From: Escallonia rubra
Taxonomy: Eukaryota; Streptophyta; Magnoliopsida; Escalloniales; Escalloniaceae
Length of the DNA: 64,000 bases
Assembly: GCA_033065855.1 (NCBI GenBank)
Contig: JAVXUO010002370.1
Span: 372,001-436,000 of the forward strand
Direction: 5' to 3'
The notes under the pieces are model-generated. The model ran no database searches and had not been told where the DNA came from. It worked only from the letters and a program-made list of their open reading frames with translations. Position 1 is the first letter of the stretch. Each line of letters starts with the position of its first letter. This document shows positions 34,101-43,959 of the stretch, piece after piece. The position numbers and the translations under genes are program-made.

Positions 34101-34366
34101 GGACCGAGTCAATCCGAATAGATTGGGGTGCCTATCCTCATTACCACGCGCCTGAGAGGTTTGCACCATTTATATTGGATGGTGCGCATTTGTACTATGT
34201 GAATGCTTTCGAGAATGCGGCCAGCACCATGGAAACAAGTGCTGTTGCAGCTGAGAATATAGCACGATTAATCCTGTCCAGACTTTCTAGGGAGCACAGT
34301 TCAAGGTCACTGGGCTTAAAAACTCGTGAATCTGTTGCATACGATTGTCTGCATGAAGACTTGTAG
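23628..34366 (+). CDS. FCLY: Farnesylcysteine lyase / prenylcysteine oxidase, 3' three exons
   Basis: Exons 23628-23987, 24074-24249 and 34102-34366 (stop TAG) join in phase into 266 codons without a stop. Donors are GTAAGT (23988) and GTAATT (24250); acceptors are GAAG|G (24073) and GCAAG|G (34101). The product matches the C-terminal half of plant prenylcysteine oxidases: 'RINYGQSV', '[17 protein letters not shown]' near the start, '[13 protein letters not shown]', 'YKIFSRQP', '[13 protein letters not shown]' and the C-terminal FAD-contact block '[17 protein letters not shown]'. The enzyme is an FAD-dependent oxidase that cleaves farnesylcysteine, released from degraded prenylated proteins, to cysteine and a prenyl aldehyde. 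The family is near 500 residues, so roughly the first 230 (FAD-binding N-terminus) are not seen here. Reading frames look intact, but without the 5' exons function is unproven. Confidence 0.9.
26293..27062. mobile_element. Element A2: 770-bp family A element
   Basis: The left end is CTAGGAAGCACGGACACC and the right end, reversed AAAAGTAGCACAGA. It is flanked by CTAGTAGA (26285-26292) and CTCGTAGA (27063-27070), an 8-bp duplication with one mismatch. GACACC/GTGTC-type repeats lie at both ends and a short TACATACA tract near 26928-26950. It interrupts the copia element between its protease and integrase parts and has no coding sequence. Confidence 0.8.
27826..28195. repeat. Long TA/TG/CA microsatellite tract
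   Basis: About 370 bp of almost pure alternating purine-pyrimidine: TATATG and TATACA units, interspersed TAGATC and TACGTA, then a (CA)n run at 28146-28171. Many perfect inverted repeats occur within it. Open frames on both strands here are repeat translations. Confidence 0.9.
28771..29340 (+). repeat. 282-bp direct tandem duplication in A3
   Basis: The unit starting AAAATGCAAGGAAAAAATAA at 28771 restarts at 29053 with few changes. A third, shorter and more diverged copy of its end appears at about 29565-29660. It ends next to a CA or TA tract each time. Confidence 0.8.
31141..34081. other. Unassigned intron DNA, partly organelle-like in texture
   Basis: From about 31.3 to 33.6 kb base composition is more balanced than the flanks, and the sequence lacks obvious repeats except a homopolymer G run (33277-33297). 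The style recalls plant mitochondrial spacer DNA, but no mitochondrial gene was recognised. Open frames (31009-31308 tail, 31314-31505, 33415-33609) show no domain. Confidence 0.3.
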
Positions 34367-34570
34367 ATCGAGATTGTATATGTTTAAACTCGTAGTAACA
34401 CCAGAACGGCTCTAAACCTGTGCCGAGACGGCATATTCTGGAAAGCATACATTGAAAGATGGAACCAGGTGCAAACACAGATGTCCTGTTATGAAAGAGG
34501 GAAAAATGGTGCAACTTCTCTTCTGGGTTCTCTCTCTTTCTACCCCTGGTTAAGTTTCTTTACCTTGTGT

Positions 34571-34576
34571 AATAAA
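34571..34576 (+). terminator. Candidate poly(A) signal of the lyase gene
   Basis: AATAAA occurs 205 bp after the stop codon and is followed by an A run, a plausible plant 3' end. Confidence 0.45.
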
Positions 34577-34599
34577 AAAAATTCGGTATGGCAAACTTT

Positions 34600-37500
34600 A
34601 TAGTTTTAAGTATATATGTTTCTTAAGTTGGTTTCTTTGCATACCTGTACCTTTTTTCCAGAGGAAAAGTCAATTGTATCTGCAACAGCGAATTTATGGA
34701 CAATGTCTCATCAACATATATTTATTTTAGGCAACTTGGAGGGTTGTAAACTATCCTTATAGACCGTAAATGATTTAAAGGGAAGGCCTCTTCTCGTTTT
34801 ACTTTGTTACCAGACCAGAGGCAATTGATTCTTTTACACTTGTCCCCATTTTGCAAAAATGTTTAGTTTGTTTAAGCAAAAAGATAAATTGTCGTGTTGC
34901 TTTTTGTCAGTCACGTCACCTAACTACTAATCAATGCCAATAAACACATACATAATATAAATAAATAGATAAAAGACGAGTTTATCTCCGGTTTTACTTT
35001 AAATGTCATCCTTTAAAGTCCAATTCAATGTGGACTCCTTATTCAATTAATTAATTAATTATTGATTAATCAACATAAAAGACAAGTTTTTTCCCTAATT
35101 TTGTGCCAAATAAAGTTCAGTTTACTTGGACTTCTTATTCAATTAATTGTGATTTGTTGAGGTGTCTTTATTTAGTGCTTTAATTATTGCAATGTGTGTC
35201 CTTTTGAGTTCTCTAACTGTAATTGTTTTTGCCAATTTTTTACTCCAAGATACTAATATTTAAACTAGCGAGCGAAAATGATGATGACAACTTTAATAAG
35301 CCATGTACTTAAAAGTATATTTATTTTTTTTAGTAATTGTGAGATTATATAAATACTTTTTAGTTTGGAACAGACATTAAGGTGCACTTTGAAAGATTAT
35401 GTATATGAGGAAAATGGTATTGTAGAAAAAAAAGTTGGAATAATGAACACAAAAGTGCATAAAACTCCAACAAACTTGTCTCGGAGGGCGTGGACATTTT
35501 TGACCTGACCAGAGCAAAGATGAAAGGATAGTCAGTCACACGATACATCTTGAACCAAACCTTTTGATCATTTGGAGTTCAGTTCACGGATTGAGGAAAC
35601 CATTACGAACTTGTCTTGTCTCTGATTAAGAAAGAAGATCATTTGTTGTCGCACTTTCGGTGTCACCCCAAAATTCACTGATATTCAGTGACCCAAAAAA
35701 GTGCTCAATTAGCTAATTGTCCTCAATCAATCCTGTAAACACTAGTTCCAAATTCCTCTTGGATCCGCATGTTTGAAAATTAAATGATCAGGAATTCGCA
35801 TGAAGACAAATACATTCGAGACAATTATATGTAATAGTTAAATAATATTTTTGTAGAATAACTATTTAACATTCAGCATCGTCATTTTATGGGTAAAAGC
35901 CTTATTTCTTCATTTGAATTTTTTGGATCAAGATAACAATATTGATAAGGGAGATGAAGACTACACGACAAGCTAAGTCCAAATTCCTGCTAAAGGTATG
36001 GCTATGTACCACTTCAAGAATAAAGAGATTTTGAAAATTGTGAAAAAAATTCACACTAAACTCTTGCTTTTAATATACATATGTATATATATATATATAT
36101 ATGTACAACGAATCTAGATAGTGATTGCAAGTTTTCTCACGATTACTTTAAGATGTAAAATAAATACCCTTGTATTAGGTCATAACTCTGAAATCCTCCT
36201 TCACGTAAATAAGAAGCATATATGTTGTTCATAACATGTCAAGGTTTAGAAAACATACATATATGAAAACATCTCCATTCGCGGAAGCTAAGAAGAATAA
36301 TACACTACTAGTTTGGGGTGATGATATAATTTTCGGTTGCCACATAGTACAAGGGAGATTTGTACTTAAAAGATACGATATGCAGTTGCTTTTCACATTT
36401 AAATCTACTTAATAACTTTGGAAAAACAAAAATATGGTAGCAAAGATTTATTATAACTTTGTTGAGAATTCCCGACAAATAACAACCCACGTTATCTAAA
36501 ACAATACAATTGTTAGCATGATAAAATCATTAGTATCCACCATTAACACTTAGGTTTCAGTTTATTATCCTCAATCTTTATGTAGTATTACTTGTGCTAT
36601 ATTTTTTCTAACCCAAAGGAAAACAAACATCTAATTTTATCATACTTTAAGTTAGAAACTTTAACACGAACTCCTGAGATGTTTTGGTGGAAAGTTTGCG
36701 AGTGAAATTGTCTGGACGGATTAGAAGTTGGGTGTGTTAGGCTAAACTAAGCATTTGCGAAAGGCTTTTCCGAAATATTTTGACTTTATATGCTTTCATT
36801 ATACTCACCGATGAATTTACGAGAAAAGAAAAATTAATCACAAAAGAGATAAGTAATGTGTCTGAACTAAGTGTTTAGTACCCACACGCAATAGTAGTAA
36901 CATTTTTAACCACATATTAAAAGTACTAAGTTATATGCACTGCATGGATTCTATGGTGGTAGCAGAGAATAGGGATACTGCAAAATGAGCTCTCTGTGGT
37001 CGACGCTCAATGCGTTGAAGGTCCCCAAGTAGTTTGCTACCTTTACGGATTAAAAGTTGTTTCCAATTACACCGAAATTTGAATAAATTTTGGCTCCTGG
37101 GTTGTAGGAATTTTCTTTCAACCCTGTGTATAATGACAATTAACAGTCGTTAAATATTTCTAATGATTTTTTTTAAGACTATTAGCGACAATTATTAGCA
37201 GCATTTTTTTAACGGGAGGTAAGAGGAAGATTCTTCCAACCGGGGTAACAACCAAAAAATTTTCCCGAAATTTGTGAGTGAGCATTTTGAAAGCACGGAC
37301 ACTTGTTTACTATAGGAATCTTTAAGTAACATACAATAAGCAAGGCGAGAACGAAATGAAACTCAATCATAACTTCTTTGGCGACACATTGTCGCTTCTT
37401 TGCGAAATACATTATCACATTATGATTCCAATTTGGAATAAAATTATCAATACTATACACTAAGTGTAATGGTGTCGCTAAATATTTCTAATATTGTTAC

Positions 37501-37630
37501 GGCCCTCATATTTAAACGCTCATTAAATTTGATTAATGTCGTAGGAATAATGAGGTTTATATTCGTAAGTCTTATACAATTTAAGAACCAATTGTAATCA
37601 TTCAAAGCTCAATTTAATTAATATACTAAC
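34600..37630. other. AT-rich intergenic DNA without recognised gene
   Basis: Only short open frames (60-83 codons) occur, on either strand, with no recognisable domain. A small TATATG run lies at 36078-36103. I see no retroelement motif or terminal repeat. Confidence 0.5.
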
Positions 37631-38922
37631 TGTATACACCCCATTTTTGTATTTCTTATTAATTAAATAAACATTGGGCTTCATTATTAATTAGACTTTA
37701 TTATTAAGCTTAGGCCTAGAACATAACTTAATTAATTAGTTTGACTCAGTTCAGTCCAATTGTTAAGGTCATAAGTCTAAGGGTTAAGTCCATTAGTCAA
37801 GTCCAATTGTCTAGTTCAATTTAGCAGTCCAGTCAGTAATTGGGCTCTTTCCATTCAGTAATTGGGCTCAGTCCAGTCAAGTCCATATCTAGATTGTTAT
37901 TTCGTCTAGGTAATTTAAGAAATTATTCTTTAAATTATCCTTTATGCAAGGGAATAAGTCAATAACTTATATTATTGAGGAAGATAACTCCCAAATCTGG
38001 TACACACCCTATCTGAAAAAACAGAGATAATTAGAAAAATTAGGGTCAGATAACGTCTCGAAATTCAAAAAAATATTATAAAATTATGGAATGAACCGAC
38101 TGGTTTGTCAAAAACCGGCCGGTCAGTTGACTTTTCTCAATTTGCGATTTTTATCAAATATATTAACTTATCTTCAGCTCCCAGACCATTCTTATAAGTT
38201 CTGGCACCCTAAACCTCTATGAATAGGCTCCTTGGCCTTCATTTTCAGGGTCTCAGTTTTAGTTTAGCTTATTCTCCCTAAAGCTTTTATACCATTTCTT
38301 TATGAAGTGGTATACATCTCTCGAGAGAATTTAGCCCTTCATATTCACTTTAAAAGTAATTTATTCTCTTGCATCGCAGACCCTTCGGAGAGTGTTCTCG
38401 AGTTATCCAGACAAGCAAATTCACGAGGTAACTTTTAATAGATTTCTAGTCTAGTTCATTAGTCTAGAATTGCCTCCCATTTCCCGTCATCGCATTTCTG
38501 TTATGAAAATCATAAACGGACTCATTTTCATTTCTTAGTCTAATGCCGATTGAACTATGATGGTTTTGATTCCAGTTAGTCCGACTGAATACTTAGGCAA
38601 TTCGACCCCTGATGTCGAGTTCAAGCCAATAATCTAAAAATAAACTTAGTTTAATTTTATTGCATATTTATGTGTTATGTGTTAAAAAGCCTAAGAACCA
38701 ATGTGAAGTAAATACTGAAAGGGTATGACGGGTGCCTAACACTTTCCCGCCATATAGCTTAATCCCCGAACCCATTTCCCTGCTTTTGATGGATTAGTTG
38801 TCCTTTGAGCACCTTAGAATCATTTCTCTAATTTTCTTATTTTTCATTCCTTAAATTAAATAAGATGGCGACTTTATAAAATATTTCTTTCTATGGATTT
38901 TTTTCCAAGGCAGTTCTCTACA
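37631..38922 (+). mobile_element. Tat/Ogre-like 5' LTR (LTR1)
   Basis: It starts TGTATACACCCCATTTTTG and ends TCTCTACA, giving TG...CA borders and about 1.29 kb. It is followed at once by a primer-binding site. It contains the box GGGTGCCTAACACTTTC (38730-38746) and 'ATAAGATGGCGACTTTATAA' near its end, shared with LTR2 and the fragment at 20180. It also carries an ACCGGCCGGT motif (38114-38123). Confidence 0.75.
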
Positions 38923-38923
38923 G

Positions 38924-38941
38924 TGACGACTCCACTAGGGA
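38924..38941 (+). other. Primer-binding site of the Tat-like element
   Basis: TGACGACTCCACTAGGGA lies 1 bp after the LTR. It resembles the TGGCGACTCTGCTGGGGA type of site used by Ogre/Tat gypsy elements, with decay. Confidence 0.65.
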
Positions 38942-39554
38942 CCAAAAAACTAAGAGTACTAGACTTGAAAACTTTTCAAATGTTTTTTGGAATTTTTGTA
39001 TTTTCTTAGTATTAAATAACATTAAAATGTGACGTAACTGTGGTACTTGTGGTTTTACCTCTAAACCTCACACATGCACACGTCTGTCCCTAACCCACCC
39101 ACTCGAGGGCAACAGTTGAAGCCCTTCAACCTCTTAGTTATGAGGCGATCTTTCGCATGTACCCTCAGCTCCAAGGCCTTGTACTAAAGGGACCTCCTGG
39201 TTTCTTGGTATATTAAATGGCTTGTAAACGTACTGGTGATCGACCATTATTAACTACCTGAGTTACGGGCGGAAGGCATATGGTACAATCCGAGCCGGTA
39301 GAGTGACCTTACACCGACGTTGAGAGAAAAACCACACTTCTGGACCATTCAGTGTCCTAACCTTTTTGGGGGAATACCTAGATTGGCCTATGGCATGTTG
39401 GCAGGGAAACCATTCACCACTTTGTAAGTTGACTGGTAGTTTCGCAAGAGAGGGGAGACTCTGACTAACCGGCCAGTTTATCGCGCTCCTAAACAGACGG
39501 GTTCATCAGTAAGTGAATTATGTGAAAATTTTGAAATTGGATGGTTTATACCCA

Positions 39555-39910
39555 AACCCTAACCTACTAATCAACCGGCCGGTTCATCCACCAGGATGAC
39601 CGGATGGTTAGTCAGAACCTCTCATTCCCCAAAGATTGCCAGAAACAAACCATAAACCTACTGATCAACCGGCTAGTTTGTCCACCCGGATGACTAGATG
39701 GTTAGTCAAAACCTATCCTTCCTAAAAAATGTCCAAAAGTCAAACCCTAAACCTACTGACCAACTGGCTGGTTTATCCACCCGGATGATCAGATGGTTAG
39801 TCAGAACCTAGCCTTTCCAAAAAGTTTCCAGAAACAAAATCGTAACTCCACTGACCAACCAACCGCTCTTCATTCTGAATAACCGGACGGTTAGTTAGTC
39901 CCACCCCTAC
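39555..39910 (+). repeat. Leader minisatellite, about four units of 95-100 bp
   Basis: Units share 'CTACTGACCAACCGGCNGGTT', 'TCCACCCGGATGACC.GATGG' and 'TTAGTCAGAACCT' in order (starting about 39563, 39657, 39752 and 39846). It lies between the primer-binding site and gag. The rest of the leader (38942-39554) shows single weaker copies, for example 39470-39485. Confidence 0.75.
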
Positions 39911-40090
39911 TTTTGAAAACTAAAAAAAAAAGAGGACCCCGTTGACAAGAAAAAGTTACCTTCCCATTTCCTATGGGATATGAGCCAACTTGCTCGATCC
40001 GTGTGATTAAATTTAAAAACAATTCTCTATACAATTAAGGCTAAGCGTGGTTGGTATTGGGACACATCCAAAAGGCTTACACGAACCTTA

Positions 40091-41064
40091 ATGGCTGAAG
40101 AATTCCCCCATGTGGCAAACTTGGTGGCATATTATCAGTGAGTTACAGAAGGATTTTCAGGTTGACTTTCTAGCTCTGGCAGATTAGCAATTCCGAACAG
40201 TTGAAGAAATAGACCACCTGAAGAAGAAAGGTATGAAAAATTTAGAAGCTGAGACAAGGATGTAGAAAAAGGATGACAAGAAAAATGGTCCTGAGTTTGA
40301 CTGCCAGTATGAGTATGAGGATGAAGAAGTGAAGCCCGCGGTCCCGGAGTGGAAAGATAGACTGACGGCGCTTGAATCTCAAGTTCCCCGAATGAGGAGA
40401 GCTGACGGCCCACTAGACCTCAGTGCCCTTACCACAAACCTTGAGGGCAGGTTGTCGCCTATGTTCAAAATGCCAGAGATGGACAAGTTCGATCGGACCA
40501 CCGACCCCAAGATCCATATCAAGATGTACATGCGTGCACTAGCGCCCTGTGGAGTCAATCAGAACCAATTGATACAGCCTTTTCACCGTACTATCACTTG
40601 AGCCGCCTCTCATTGGTTCCTCACTGTGGACGAAGTTCGAGTCCGAACTTGGGAGGATGTTGAGAGAGAGTTTGTGAACCAGTGACAACACAATGCCAAC
40701 TTGGACATTCCTGGAAGAGACCTAGAAACCACCAAACAAGAACTGAGAGAATCAGTGTCTGCCTTTATTATGAGATGGAGATATAAGGTCGCTCAGATGT
40801 TGAACCGTCCTACAGAAGAAGAACAGATGAATATAGTTAGGAACAATATGCTCCCAGTGTACAATAATTACATCTTCGGTCACTACCACACCTCGTTCAA
40901 GGCACTAATGGGATCCCTCATACAGATCGAAGATGCCATAAATAAAGGGACAATTTTTTGTGAGTTGAAGCTAGGGGTATATCGAACAGGTCTAAGGAAC
41001 TCTAATGTGCAACTGAAGCCAGCCACTGCCAACAATGTCAACAATGTGCAAGCACCCCGGGTAG
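40091..41064 (+). pseudogene. Tat/Ogre-like gypsy gag
   Basis: From ATG 40091, interrupted early, then largely one frame from 40329. It has a proline/acid-rich linker, then a gag core with 'MDKFDRTTDPKIHIKMYMRA' (40480-40540), a 'HWFLTV....TWEDVEREFVNQ' block (40610-40683) and 'LRESVSAFIMRWR' (about 40743-40781). In-frame TGA codons at 40599-40601 and 40683-40685 inactivate it. There is no zinc knuckle or protease, because the sequence stops at the junction with LTR2 near 41065; the frame then runs on into antisense LTR DNA to 41147. Confidence 0.8.
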
Positions 41065-41699
41065 TTATGGCGAACCTCCTCAGAAAAAATTCCCTCGAAA
41101 AGGGAGATTTTATGGAGTTGTTGTCTTATTTAATTAAAAGAAAATAAGAAAAATCTAGAAAATGACTCTAAGGTGTTTAAGAAGAAAAATGATCTGTTGA
41201 AACCAAGAGAGGGGTCCCGGGACTAAGTTACATAAAGGAAAGGTGTTAAGCACCTGTTGGCTCTTTCGACCTCTACTTCATTTTTAATGAATTTGGCCTT
41301 AAGAACTCGACACACACTAAGTAAATTTTTATAATAATATAATAAGACACACCCTAAGTAAATTTTTATATTTTTGGCTTGAACTCGACAGCAGGGTCGA
41401 ATTGCCTACGTATTCGATTGGAATTAAAACTTATGTAGTTTGATTCTGGTCCTATGGGAATATTCTACATTTCAAACCTAGACTTTAGACAAAGAAATGA
41501 TAAGAAAACTCTTTTTGTGGTTTTTGAAATGAAATGTGATCACGGGGAGGGGCCATCTATATGATTTTCTGCCCTAGAAAAGCTAGTAAAGATTACCTCA
41601 TGCTGTAGCTTGCCTTGACGGGTCGGGGATGTTCTCTGTAGGATCCACGATGCAAAGAGAAAAAAGACATTTTAAGAGTGAGTTTGAATGGCTAGACTT

Positions 41700-41739
<40 letters not shown>

Positions 41740-42412
41740 TATGTCACTTCACTAAGAAATGACACATAAGCTTTAAAGAGAATAAGCTTTTGGACCCCTC
41801 AAAATGAAGGCCAATACCCCTTTTTATAATGTTCAAGGTCGCAAAATCTAATAATATTGGCAATGCCAATATGCAAGGGTGGAGATAAGTCAGAATAAGT
41901 GATAAAATCACAGATTGATAAAAGTCAACCAACCAACCAGCTAGTCGAAAACAGACTGGTTCACCCTACTAATTAAAAATGATTTTTTGAATTTTGAGGC
42001 ATTATCTGACCCTATTTTCGGTAATTATATCTAAACTCTTAAAGGAGATGTATCAAATTCATGATAAGTCATTTTCTAACCAAAAAATAAATTGATTTGA
42101 TCTCTATCTTAAGGATATATCATTGATTGTTTCCCCAAGTCATCTAGACAAACTACATCAATTAAAATAATCAAGACCTTAGACTGGACTTGACACAAAT
42201 GGACTGGACTTATGCAGTTGGACTGAACTGATGGACTAGAATTGTACTGGACTTAACATGCAACTGGACTGGACTTGGACTTGGACTAGACTGGACTAAA
42301 TTAATTAACGAAATCATATTACTAAGCCTAGACTCAATAATGCACTCCGATTAATACTAAAGCCCATTATTTATCTAATTAGAAATGCTTACAAAAATGA
42401 GGTGTCTATAGA
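41065..42412 (-). mobile_element. Tat/Ogre-like 3' LTR (LTR2), opposite orientation
   Basis: On the minus strand it starts TCTATAGACACCTCATTTTTG (42412) and shares the boxes of LTR1: 'AATGGGCTT.A.TATTAAT' near the start, CAGGTGCTTAACACCTTTC (41236-41254) and 'TTAAATAAGACAACAACTCC' near the end. A purine-rich CACCGAGGGGC stands immediately upstream on the minus strand (42413-42423), fitting a polypurine tract, so this is a 3' LTR. A (GA)n run lies at 41701-41733. Confidence 0.7.
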
Positions 42413-42664
42413 GCCCCTCGGTGATGGAGCTCGCTTGATTGCGAGAAGGACAACACATTTTTGTAGTAAAAACACAGAAGAAGACCACGTGACTAAAAGA
42501 AAGACTCAAAGGCTCACACAGATATGAGGTCGGATCTATACATGTATCCTATGTATCTTCCCATGAGGAATCAGACAAATATAGTTCGATGAATACATAT
42601 TTTGTTCGAAGCCGAAGCCAATAGTAACATTGTTTGATCTTCGGATAATATGTTAAAGAAAATT

Positions 42665-43250
42665 TTGCCTGTTGCCTGAGCCACCAAATCGATTTGAATG
42701 GTCGACAGATAAAACTCACGTCTAGATGCCAGAGTACTCAAATTGATTGAAAGGGTCGTCTAGACATTAAAAATTTTCCGTCGTCAGAGCCCTCAAATCA
42801 TGTTGAAAGGGTCGACGAACAATATGCCAAGGACATTTTTTGTCTGTTATCGGAGTCAAATCGATTTGAATGGTCAATAGACAAAACTCACGTCTAGATG
42901 CTGGTGCCCCCAAATCGATTTGAAAGGATCGTCTAGACATGTAAAATAAATCTTGCATGTTGTCGGAGCCACCAAATCGATTTGAATGGTCGACAGACAA
43001 GATGAACATAACTTTGACCGTTCCCGGAGCCCTCAAATCGATTTGAAAGGGTCGACGGAGAAGATGAAAATTACTTTGACCATTGTCGGAGTCCCTAAAT
43101 CTATTTGAAAAGGTCGACAGACAAAGTAAAAGTTTGAATAATAGCTGGAGGCAACAACGTTCTACAGCGGTTGGTCGCTGAGATAAAAGAAAATTTCGTA
43201 AATGCCACTCAAAGCCGGAGCCAACAATGTTATAAAGACAGTTGTTCATT
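42665..43250 (-). repeat. 3' minisatellite of the minus-oriented Tat element
   Basis: About nine units of 50-66 bp, each built around 'CGGAGCC..CAAATCGATTTGAA' followed by a GGTCGACAGA-type segment. Units alternate between forms with 'GTCGACAGACAA' and forms with 'TCGTCTAGACAT'. One minus-strand frame (43321-42767) stays open through most units. Tandem repeats upstream of the 3' LTR are known from Ogre/Tat elements. Confidence 0.8.
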
Positions 43251-43959
43251 GAGTGTGAATAAATAAATTCACTTGATATGAGGACACTGTTGTGATTGGT
43301 AACAAACACAGAATATTGCATTGGCCTTATACAGTAGAATAACCATTGAACAAAGCAATAGATTTGGAAAAATCTGGGTCGTGGACTAGCCTAGGGATAA
43401 GATGTCGAACATGAACAAGCGGGCGCGTAAGCACACAAATGCTGGATAATGACGTCCTCGGGCGAATGAATATGTATCATGCGGAATGTGCAGGCATGCA
43501 AACTCAAACAATTATATTGATAATGCAGACATCCAAAGCACACAAGTACAACAATATGTATTCTCTAAGACATTTCTTTTTTTTTGTTTTGAAAAAGGTT
43601 AGAAAACCGGCCGGTTGGTCAAAACCTAGATTAACTTTAAATTTTTGAAAATTTGGGATTGAAAACCAGATAGTTAGTCAGAGAAAAAAATGATTTTCTA
43701 AGTAAAACATGCCTATTAGTCATTAAGAAATCAATTTTTCTTGGAAAAACTAGACGGTTGGTGAGAAAGATGAACTATCAAATATGCAAATCAAACGGGA
43801 AAACTGGCTAGTTAATAAAAAACCGTCCGATTTTTCTGATAATATTTTCTGATTCTTCTAAGTTTTGAATTCTAAGCCTATACAACTTAGGTGTATCTAA
43901 CTATATATTCAAGACTCATCCCTTTAGAACGCCATTCGAACCTTATTCTCTTTCAAAAC
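43251..43959. other. Spacer between minisatellite and antisense ORF
   Basis: No coding motif was seen. It contains several degenerate copies of the ACCGGCCGGTTGGTC-type motif (43605-43622, 43660-43680, 43748-43765, 43798-43830), which is also found in LTR1 and the leader. Confidence 0.5.

Larger units (their letters stand above)
24250..34101 (+). other. 9.85 kb last intron of the lyase gene
   Basis: It begins GTAATT and ends GCAAG before the exon at 34102; phase 2 on both sides is consistent. It holds a decayed copia element (about 25130-31140), two family A DNA elements (A2, A3), and unassigned DNA at 24250-25130 and 31141-34101. In 24250-25130 a minus-strand open frame (24722-24405) shows no recognisable domain. 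The intron's growth is fully explained by insertions. Confidence 0.85.

Noticed and set aside
42665-43250. Repeat array that could be taken for a CRISPR
   Set aside because: Unit lengths vary from 50 to 66 bp, the repeats are imperfect, the 'spacers' are themselves related, and the context is a plant retrotransposon.
42767-43321. A genuine host gene for the 184-codon repeat protein
   Set aside because: The frame coincides with the minisatellite of a Tat retrotransposon; kept only as a repeat observation.
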